Source: Gammaproteobacteria bacterium
Lineage (GTDB): Bacteria > Pseudomonadota > Gammaproteobacteria > Steroidobacterales > Steroidobacteraceae
Reading direction: 5' to 3'
NCBI GenBank assembly: GCA_020846815.1
Contig: JADLDF010000269.1
Coordinates: forward strand, 1 to 6,507
DNA: 6,507 nucleotides
The position numbers and the translations under genes are program-made. The notes beneath the pieces were generated by a model that saw nothing but the letters and a program-made list of their open reading frames with translations, had not been told where the DNA came from and searched no databases. How positions within the stretch are numbered: the stretch's first letter is position 1; every line of letters begins with the position of its first letter. Below, one piece after another: positions 1 to 6,507 of the stretch.

Positions 1-2
1 CC

Positions 3-1988
<1,986 letters not shown>

Positions 1989-2018
1989 CGCAATCCATTC
2001 TGCAGCGACCGGCCAGAG

Positions 2019-2061
2019 TGTCAATGTTTTGTACAGTTTAATTGTGTACGTAACATGGACA
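2019..2061. promoter_or_regulatory. 43-bp interrupted dyad (operator-like) upstream of the PLD gene
   Basis: Inverted repeat centred on base 2040 in an AT-rich island. Arms, outside to inside: TGTC (2019-2022) with GACA (2058-2061); ATGTT (2024-2028) with AACAT (2052-2056); GTACA (2031-2035) with TGTAC (2045-2049). Fourteen of the 17 symmetric positions per arm are complementary; the mismatches are 2023/2057, 2029/2051 and 2030/2050. The central 9 bp are essentially asymmetric. Size, symmetry and position 57 bp before the start codon resemble the binding site of a dimeric (or paired dimeric) repressor. No candidate regulator gene lies in the window. It could alternatively act as an RNA stem-loop, but no U-tract follows, which argues against an intrinsic terminator for the ABC-F gene. 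Confidence 0.5.
2029..2056 (+). promoter_or_regulatory. candidate sigma70-type promoter for the PLD gene
   Basis: TTGTAC (2029-2034, 3/6 to the -35 consensus) and TAACAT (2051-2056, 4/6 to the -10 consensus) are separated by 16 bp. Both lie inside the dyad at 2019-2061, so a bound repressor would block polymerase. This would give a leader of about 55 nt before the ATG at 2118. A competing -10, TTTAAT (2037-2042, 5/6), has no acceptable -35 partner. The matches are weak. The main support is the AT-rich setting and the need for a promoter in this gap. Confidence 0.25.
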
Positions 2062-2117
2062 AAACCCCGTGACCAGCTCCCACGCGGGCAAGACCGTCCG
2101 ATGATTAGAATCAGTCA

Positions 2118-3737
2118 ATGAATCTCGACGCGCCCGCGCAACAGCCCGACGCGCCAGCCGATCAATCGTGGCCGAGGTCCGCCCGTCGTCGCGACCGCCG
2201 CGGCGTCGGCGGGGGGTACCGCGCACTGCGCGTCGTCTGGCTGCTGCTGCTCGCGGGCTGGGTGGGACTCGGGGTCTGGCACATGAGCAAGACTCTGCCG
2301 CCAGGTCTGCGCGTGGCCAGCGGCTGGGAGATCCTGCCCGCCGATGCGATCCGGCCGCTGATCGACCTGACGACCGCCGATGCCTTCGGTCAGCCGGTCG
2401 TGCAGCAACAGATATTCGATGAGACCCTGCGCGTCATCGCCGACGCGCGGCGCTTCATCGTCCTCGACCAGTTCCTGTTCAACGACCATCGGGGCGCGTC
2501 CGCCGCCACGGACGGCGGACCCTCCACGGCGCCGCCGCGTCCTCTGTCGCAGGAGCTGACCGAGGCGCTGCTCGCCGCCAAGCGCACGCGCCCCGCGCTG
2601 CGCATCCTGTTCATCACCGATCCGATCAACGACGTCTACGGTGGCGAGCCATCGGCGCAGCTGGCAGCGCTCGAGGCGGCCGGTGTCGAGGTCGTACGCA
2701 CCGCGCTCGACCGGCTGCGCGACTCGAATCCCGCCTGGTCGGGCCTGTGGCGGTTGACTCTGGGTTGGTGGGACGGCGATGCGGGCGGTAAAGGCTGGCT
2801 GCCCCATCCGCTCGAGACCGGTCCCGCACGCGTGACCTTCAGCGCCTGGGCGAGACTGCTGAACTTCAAGGCCAACCACCGCAAGGTGCTGATCGCCGAC
2901 GACGGCGGCGAGCGCCCCGGCCTGGTCGGCATCGTCGGCTCGGCCAACCCGCACGATGCCAGCAGCGGGCACTCGAACCTGGCGCTCGAGGTCCGCGGCG
3001 AAGCCCTGCGCCCGCTGCTCGACAGCGAGCTCGAGATCGCGCGCTTTTCCGGCTGGCGTGGTGCGGCGCTGCCGCCGGTCCCCGTCACGGCTGTGCCCAT
3101 TCCGTCCGCCGAGGCCGGCCCCGGCGGACGGGCGGGCGCGGTGCGCGTACAGGTGCTGACCGAGGGCGCGATCCGCGACGGCATCCTCGAGCGCCTGGCC
3201 GCGAGCGGCACCGGCGAGCGGGTCGACATCGCGATGTTCTATCTCTCGGACCGCGGGGTCATCGAAGCCCTGCTCGCTGCGGCGCGGCGCGGCGCCGAGG
3301 TGCGCCTGCTGCTCGATCCGAACAAGGATGCCTTTGGTCGCACCAAGAGCGGCCTACCGAACCGCCCCGTCGCCGCCGAGCTCGTCTCGCGCAGCGACGG
3401 CGCGATCAAGGTGCGCTGGTACCGCACGCATGGCGAGCAGTTCCATGCCAAGCTGATCATGGTGAGCAGCGGCGATCGCAGCTGGCTCACCCTCGGTTCG
3501 GCGAACCTCACGCGCCGCAACGTCGGCGACTACAACCTCGAGGCGAACCTCGCCGTCGAGGCGGTCGGATCCACTGCACTGGTGCAGGAGCTCGAACGCT
3601 GGTTCGAGACGCTGTGGAGCAACCGCGCGCCGGCCGGCATCGAATACAGCGCCGATTTCGGCACGTTCGCCGATCCGGCCCAGTCGAGCTACTGGGCCTA
3701 CCGCATCATGGAGGCCACGGGCCTCTCGACGTTCTGA
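2118..3737 (+). CDS. membrane-anchored phospholipase D / cardiolipin synthase-like protein
   Basis: A 539-residue PLD-superfamily protein; members cleave or transfer phosphodiester bonds, often on phospholipids, through a covalent His intermediate. An Arg-rich N-terminus (residues 20-38) precedes one hydrophobic segment (about 37-54, WLLLLAGWVGLG), predicting an N-in anchor with the catalytic part in the periplasm. The first HKD motif is intact: His254, Lys256, Asp261, then GSAN 274-277. The second has His443 and Lys445 but Ser450 where Asp is expected; the nearest Asp is 453. GSAN 460-463 and the downstream NLEANLAV strand are conserved. Residues 124-143 look like a flexible Pro/Gly/Ala insertion, and 211-244 is Trp-rich ahead of HKD1. 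The start at 2118 is chosen because an in-frame TAG at 2106-2108 closes the frame upstream and the next Met (56) would delete the anchor. No good Shine-Dalgarno is seen. Whether it is a cardiolipin synthase, a phospholipase or a nuclease cannot be settled from sequence. Confidence 0.88.
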   Translation: MNLDAPAQQPDAPADQSWPRSARRRDRRGVGGGYRALRVVWLLLLAGWVGLGVWHMSKTLPPGLRVASGWEILPADAIRPLIDLTTADAFGQPVVQQQIFDETLRVIADARRFIVLDQFLFNDHRGASAATDGGPSTAPPRPLSQELTEALLAAKRTRPALRILFITDPINDVYGGEPSAQLAALEAAGVEVVRTALDRLRDSNPAWSGLWRLTLGWWDGDAGGKGWLPHPLETGPARVTFSAWARLLNFKANHRKVLIADDGGERPGLVGIVGSANPHDASSGHSNLALEVRGEALRPLLDSELEIARFSGWRGAALPPVPVTAVPIPSAEAGPGGRAGAVRVQVLTEGAIRDGILERLAASGTGERVDIAMFYLSDRGVIEALLAAARRGAEVRLLLDPNKDAFGRTKSGLPNRPVAAELVSRSDGAIKVRWYRTHGEQFHAKLIMVSSGDRSWLTLGSANLTRRNVGDYNLEANLAVEAVGSTALVQELERWFETLWSNRAPAGIEYSADFGTFADPAQSSYWAYRIMEATGLSTF

Positions 3738-3810
3738 AATACCGGCATCTGTGTCCGACACCGCGACTGCGCCACTCAGGACGAGCCGCGGTGCGACGAC
3801 AGGCCGCGCG
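3738..3810. other. convergent intergenic gap
   Basis: These 73 bases separate the ends of the + strand PLD gene and the - strand YeaQ-like gene. The best structure I see is a weak CGCGG/CCGCG pairing (3787-3791 with 3804-3808, 12-nt loop) without a T-tract on either strand. No convincing intrinsic terminator is visible, so termination may be Rho-dependent. Confidence 0.5.
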
Positions 3811-4080
3811 TCAGCGGGCGCGACCCCGCGTGAACGCGTTGACGATCGCCAGCAGGATCACAGCGCCGCCGAGCGACACGAGTATGCTCGGTATGCTGAT
3901 GTTGCCCTGATTGATCGTCGATACGCCGATCAGCGGGCTGATCAGCAGGCCGCCGAGGAAGGCGCCGACGATGCCCACGATCACGTTCAGGATGATTCCC
4001 TGCTGGGCATCGCGTCGCATGATCAGCGAGGCGACCCACCCCACGACGCCGCCCACAACCAGCCAGATGATGAAGTTCAT
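3811..4080 (-). CDS. GlsB/YeaQ/YmgE-family small membrane protein
   Basis: An 89-residue, very hydrophobic protein of the transglycosylase-associated (GlsB/YeaQ/YmgE) family. These are small inner-membrane proteins associated with stress responses, and their biochemical role is unclear. Three membrane segments are visible: about 3-20 (glycine-rich GGVVGWVASLIM), 27-50 (GIILNVIVGIVGAFLGG) and 62-82. The glycine-spaced first two helices and the short charged MRRDAQQG loop between them are the family hallmark, and the length fits the usual 80-90 residues. The start is well supported: GGAG (complement of 4089-4092) sits 8 nt before the ATG. The gene is a single unit, convergent with the PLD gene and separated from the upstream operon by more than 200 bp, so it probably has its own promoter, though I could not identify one. 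An overlapping + strand frame here is a shadow. Confidence 0.92.
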   Translation of the reverse strand: MNFIIWLVVGGVVGWVASLIMRRDAQQGIILNVIVGIVGAFLGGLLISPLIGVSTINQGNISIPSILVSLGGAVILLAIVNAFTRGRAR

Positions 4081-4088
4081 TGTTGTCG

Positions 4089-4092
4089 CTCC
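4089..4092 (-). promoter_or_regulatory. Shine-Dalgarno for the YeaQ-like gene
   Basis: On the - strand GGAG lies 8 nt upstream of the ATG at 4080, the normal spacing. It fixes the start of the small membrane protein. Confidence 0.75.
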
Positions 4093-4143
4093 GTTAAGTT
4101 TGGTTCACCCGTCGATGGTCCAGTCGTCCGTCCGTGGCCCACC

Positions 4144-4177
4144 ATGCCCCGACCTGCCTCCCCGCACCTCGGGGCAT
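4144..4177. repeat. 9-bp perfect inverted repeat with an alternative internal hairpin
   Basis: ATGCCCCGA (4144-4152) is perfectly complementary to TCGGGGCAT (4169-4177), with a 16-nt loop. A second element, CCCCG (4160-4164), can instead pair with CGGGG (4170-4174) across a 5-nt loop, so the two foldings are mutually exclusive. It lies 64-97 bp upstream of the YeaQ-like start and about 140 bp past the lipoprotein stop. It could be part of a terminator for the operon or a regulatory site for the small membrane gene. No U-run follows it on the - strand. Confidence 0.4.
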
Positions 4178-4285
4178 TCCGCGCACGCCAGGCGTGGGCG
4201 GATCTTGGGTGAGGCGGCCGGGAACGGGATGTAGGGCCGCGGGATCAGCCGGGGTCAGTCACGGCCGACCGGAGGCGGGCGCTCT

Positions 4286-4299
4286 GTGCGCTCGCGCAC
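4286..4299 (-). terminator. possible stem-loop just past the lipoprotein operon
   Basis: GTGCGC and GCGCAC form a 6-bp stem with a 2-nt loop (or 5 bp with a 4-nt loop), beginning about 17 nt after the lipoprotein stop codon on the - strand. It is positioned like a 3'-end hairpin but lacks a following U-tract, so it would at best pause polymerase or protect the transcript end. Confidence 0.25.
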
Positions 4300-4315
4300 T
4301 TTGCGGCCGGCGGAC

Positions 4316-4963
4316 TCAGCTGCCGGCGGCCTGCAGGATCGCCAGGGTGCGTTGCACGGATTCGCCGAGCGCCTGCTGGGTGGCCTGCTCGAACGCGGCG
4401 ACCACGGCGCTCATGCGGTCGGCCGTGGACTCGGCCTGCGCCTGCACCACGAAACTGCCGAGGATCGTGCGATCGGCGCGCGCCACGGCGCAGTCGAAGC
4501 TGACCGTCACGCGCGGCGGCGCGCCCGGCAGCGGGTACTCGGCATCGAAGCGTCTTATGGTCAGCCGCAGACCGTAGTCGGCGCCGAAGGGCGCCGTCTC
4601 GTCGAGCACGCTGCGCAGCGCCGCGGTGCCTCGCAGCATCTCGACCGCGAGCGTGCCGACCACGGCCGGCAGCGGCTCGACCCAGCGGCTGGCGGCGAAA
4701 CGGCCGAGACTGCGGTCCGCTCCGAGCAGCAGGATGCGGTCGTCGTCGTAGCCCGGCTGAGCGACCACGCGCATGACCTTCAGCGAGCGCGCGGCCAGCG
4801 GTCCCGAGGGCGCCGTCGCCGGCTCGGCAGCCGTGGCCATGGCCGCCGGCGGCGGCGCACGCAGCACGTAGCTCACGGTCTCGGGCCCGCGGCCGCGCAG
4901 GCCCGAGCAGCCGGCGAGCACGAGGACCATCAGCACGCCGGTGGCGATCGACCAGGGCTTCAT
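4316..4963 (-). CDS. ABC-type transport auxiliary lipoprotein, PqiC/YmbA-like (DUF330)
   Basis: A 215-residue lipoprotein. The signal peptide (MKPW then a hydrophobic core) ends in a lipobox LAGC with Cys19 as the lipidated residue. Ser, not Asp, follows at +2, which predicts sorting to the outer membrane. The mature part has an early YVL strand (32-34), a flexible Ala/Pro stretch (36-57), and the FAASRWVEPLP motif (89-99) typical of the family that partners MCE proteins. In related Pqi systems this lipoprotein docks the MCE tube at the outer membrane. The start is secure: its ATG shares ATGA with the upstream stop, and GGAG lies 8 nt before it on the - strand. It is the last gene of the operon. 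Family assignment is from motif pattern and gene order; specificity for a particular lipid is unknown. Confidence 0.88.
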   Translation of the reverse strand: MKPWSIATGVLMVLVLAGCSGLRGRGPETVSYVLRAPPPAAMATAAEPATAPSGPLAARSLKVMRVVAQPGYDDDRILLLGADRSLGRFAASRWVEPLPAVVGTLAVEMLRGTAALRSVLDETAPFGADYGLRLTIRRFDAEYPLPGAPPRVTVSFDCAVARADRTILGSFVVQAQAESTADRMSAVVAAFEQATQQALGESVQRTLAILQAAGS

Positions 4964-5895
4964 CGGGGGATCTCCGTGCCGCGCGGCGGCGGCCGGTAAA
5001 TGAGCTGCGACGGATCTTCACGCAGCGAGCGCGCGAGACCCTGCACCTCGACCGCGGCGTCGCGGCTGTCGCGCAGCAGGCGTTCGAGCTCCGGCAGGCC
5101 GTCGCGCGTGAAGCTGCGCAGGTCGGCGCCGTTCTCCTCGATCGCGCGGTCGAGCTTCGCGGTCATGCTCGCGAGGTTGTCGGCGACGGTGCGCACGCGC
5201 TCGATCGTCGCGGTGATCTGCGGTGCGGCATCGTCCGCGGTCGAGCGCAGCGTCGCGGCGACCGAGGTCAGATCCTCGGACATGCTGCGCAGGTCGCGCA
5301 CCAGCCGGTTGACCTCGAGCATCGTCCCCGGCAGCGCGCGGCTCGCCTGGCCGAGATTGGCCGTCATTTCGGCGACGGCACGGATGTTCTGATCGGACAG
5401 CACCAGTGTCAGACGGCGCGCGACCTCGTTCGCACTCGTGACCACTTCGGGCAGCGTCGCCAGGAAGGCGTCGAAGTTCGAGCGCACCGAACGGATCACC
5501 GGATAGCGCTCGCTCGGCACCGGCGGCGAGAGCTTCTTCGTGCCGGCCCGGCCGAGCAGGTCGATGTACAGCAGGCCGGTCACACCCTGCAGCGAGAGCT
5601 CGGCGACCGTCTCCTTTGAAACCGGCGCGCTCGAGTCGATGTCGACGATGACCTGCACGCGGGTCGCCGAGCGCGGATCGATGCGCATCTCCCGCACCCG
5701 GCCGATGTCGACGCCGAGATAGCGCACCGTGCTGCCGACCGTGAGACCACTGACCGAGCCGTCGAAGTAGACCTCGTAGCGCGTGTAGGAACGCGCATCG
5801 CGGCTGTCCGCGTACCAGTAGACGAACAGCGCCGCCATCGCCACGACCAGGATCACGAAGGCGCCGACCGCGGCGTACTTGGCCTCACGCTCCAT
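4960..5895 (-). CDS. MCE (MlaD-like) domain protein, lipid transporter subunit
   Basis: A 311-residue, inner-membrane-anchored MCE protein. After MEREAKY a single helix (about 8-28) crosses the membrane. One MCE domain follows (about 38-115): YEVYFDGSVSGLTVGSTVRYLGVDIG-type strands, then SLQGVTGLLYIDL, whose hydrophobic loop lines the central pore in MlaD hexamers. Residues 140-295 are a long, heptad-like, mostly helical region expected to extend across the periplasm, ending in EDPSQLIYRPPPRG, a common end for single-MCE proteins of this operon type. The frame stays open to an ATG at 6063, but the added 56 residues are Arg/Ala/Pro-rich and would precede the anchor. I choose 5895 because GAGGG lies 5 nt upstream and the helix then starts at once. 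It overlaps the ATPase gene by 11 nt and the lipoprotein gene by 4 nt. Confidence 0.92.
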   Translation of the reverse strand: MEREAKYAAVGAFVILVVAMAALFVYWYADSRDARSYTRYEVYFDGSVSGLTVGSTVRYLGVDIGRVREMRIDPRSATRVQVIVDIDSSAPVSKETVAELSLQGVTGLLYIDLLGRAGTKKLSPPVPSERYPVIRSVRSNFDAFLATLPEVVTSANEVARRLTLVLSDQNIRAVAEMTANLGQASRALPGTMLEVNRLVRDLRSMSEDLTSVAATLRSTADDAAPQITATIERVRTVADNLASMTAKLDRAIEENGADLRSFTRDGLPELERLLRDSRDAAVEVQGLARSLREDPSQLIYRPPPRGTEIPR

Positions 5896-6507
5896 GGCCG
5901 CCCTCGCCGCGTGCCGCGCCTGCCGCGACGCCCACGCCGCCTGCGTCCGCCGTGCCGGCCGCGCCGACCGCCCCGGCTGCGCCAGCCGCGGCCGCAGGGG
6001 TCGCGCCGGTTGCGCGCGCGCCGTCGCGCGTGGCCTGCCCGCCCCGGCCGAAGCGCGCCGCACGGTCGCCGTGGAAGTACGACTGGATCCAAGGATGCGG
6101 ATTGGCCACGATGCCCTGCAGGTCGTCGGTGATCATCTTGCGGTCCACGATGACCCCGACACGATTGCAGGTTCGGAAAATCGTGTCCAGATCGTGGGTG
6201 ATCATCACGACCGTCAGCGCGAGCTGGCGCTGCAGCCCGATCAGCAGCGCGTCGAAATCGGCCGCGCTGATCGGATCGAGGCCCGAGGTCGGCTCGTCGA
6301 GGAACAGCAGCTGCGGGTCGAGCGCCAGCGCGCGCGCCAGCGCGGCACGCTTGATCATGCCGCCCGAGAGCTGCGCCGGGTACTTGAAGGCCGCGTCCGC
6401 CGGCAGGCCCACGAGCCGCAGCTTCAGCATCGCGAGCCCGTCGAGCGCCTCGCGATCGAGCGACAGGTGCTCGATCATGGGCAGCTGCACGTTCTGCAGC
6501 ACCGTCA
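5885..6507 (-). CDS. MlaF-like ABC transporter ATP-binding protein (N-terminus off window)
   Basis: The C-terminal part of the ATPase that powers an MCE lipid transporter at the inner membrane; 206 codons are visible and the Walker A half lies beyond the right edge. Numbering from the internal GTG at 6502: signature LSGGM (45-49), Walker B LLFLDE (65-70) with the D-loop SGLD, and switch His103 in ITHD. TVLQNVQLP, LSGGMIKRAALARALALDP and HPWIQSYFHG are characteristic of MlaF-type rather than other importer ATPases. After SYFHGDRAARF the protein continues with about 54 residues (roughly 6049 to 5888) made mainly of Ala and Gly with a few Arg and Thr, longer and simpler than I would expect for the family. 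The stop overlaps the MCE start by 11 nt, implying coupled translation. A MlaE-like permease gene is expected upstream, outside the window. Confidence 0.93.
   Translation of the reverse strand, partial: TVLQNVQLPMIEHLSLDREALDGLAMLKLRLVGLPADAAFKYPAQLSGGMIKRAALARALALDPQLLFLDEPTSGLDPISAADFDALLIGLQRQLALTVVMITHDLDTIFRTCNRVGVIVDRKMITDDLQGIVANPHPWIQSYFHGDRAARFGRGGQATRDGARATGATPAAAAGAAGAVGAAGTADAGGVGVAAGAARGEGGHGA

Larger units (their letters stand above)
4081..4315. other. intergenic region between the YeaQ-like gene and the lipoprotein operon
   Basis: This 235-bp gap has no convincing coding sequence. It holds the YeaQ-like ribosome binding site (4089-4092), the inverted repeat at 4144-4177, a compact CACGCC-A-GGCGTG palindrome (4184-4196), a GCGGCC/GGCCGC pair (4214-4219 with 4235-4240) and a GTGCGC/GCGCAC stem (4286-4299). 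Some of these are expected by chance in DNA this GC-rich. Confidence 0.6.

Noticed and set aside
2115..2972. Long - strand open frame (285 codons) opposite the PLD gene
   Set aside because: It is antisense to the first half of a gene with clear PLD motifs. GC-rich DNA leaves such frames open, and its product has no recognisable domain and an Arg/Gly-rich composition.
3751..4212. + strand open frame across the YeaQ-like gene
   Set aside because: It is antisense to a strongly recognisable three-helix protein with a good ribosome binding site; the + strand product is polar, low-complexity and has no ribosome binding site.
4245..5021. Open frames overlapping the lipoprotein on both strands (also 4286-4999 +)
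   Set aside because: The lipoprotein frame has a signal peptide, lipobox, family motif and ATGA coupling. The others give Arg/Ala-rich products without domains.
5896..6063. N-terminal extension of the MCE protein from an ATG at 6063
   Set aside because: It would add 56 Arg/Ala/Pro-rich residues before the membrane anchor, fully inside the ATPase gene. The ATG at 5895 has a proper Shine-Dalgarno and gives the normal family N-terminus.

Overview
This is a GC-rich chromosomal window, roughly two-thirds G+C by eye, from what looks like a proteobacterium, most likely gammaproteobacterial. The assignment rests on three things: a YheS-type ABC-F ATPase, a GlsB/YeaQ-type small membrane protein, and a Gram-negative lipid-transport operon that ends in an outer-membrane-type lipoprotein. 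There is no sign of mobile elements, CRISPR, tRNA or rRNA.

Layout. On the + strand, a nearly complete ABC-F protein (about a dozen N-terminal residues lie off the left edge) runs to 1988. A 129-bp gap follows, holding an AT-rich island with a striking 43-bp interrupted dyad centred on base 2040. Next is a membrane-anchored phospholipase D / cardiolipin-synthase-like protein (2118-3737). Everything to the right is on the - strand and converges on it. A GlsB/YeaQ-family protein (4080 to 3811) has a clear ribosome binding site. A 235-bp gap with GC-rich stem-loops follows. The last part is a tightly overlapping operon, read from the right edge leftwards: MlaF-like ATPase (partial) -> single-MCE-domain membrane protein -> PqiC-like (DUF330) lipoprotein.

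How the genes work together. The - strand operon encodes three parts of an MCE-type lipid transporter: cytoplasmic ATPase, inner-membrane-anchored MCE ring protein and outer-membrane lipoprotein. The permease (MlaE-like) and the Walker A half of the ATPase are expected just beyond the right edge. The ATPase/MCE junction overlaps by 11 nt and the MCE/lipoprotein junction by 4 nt (ATGA), so translational coupling is likely. The PLD-like protein also belongs to a phospholipid-acting superfamily, so much of the window concerns the cell envelope, but nothing in the sequence directly links it to the transporter. The ABC-F gene is a translation-associated neighbour.

I did not find a clearly undescribed system. 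The items most worth following are the 43-bp dyad, the PLD protein's non-canonical second HKD motif, and the Ala/Gly-rich tail on the ATPase.
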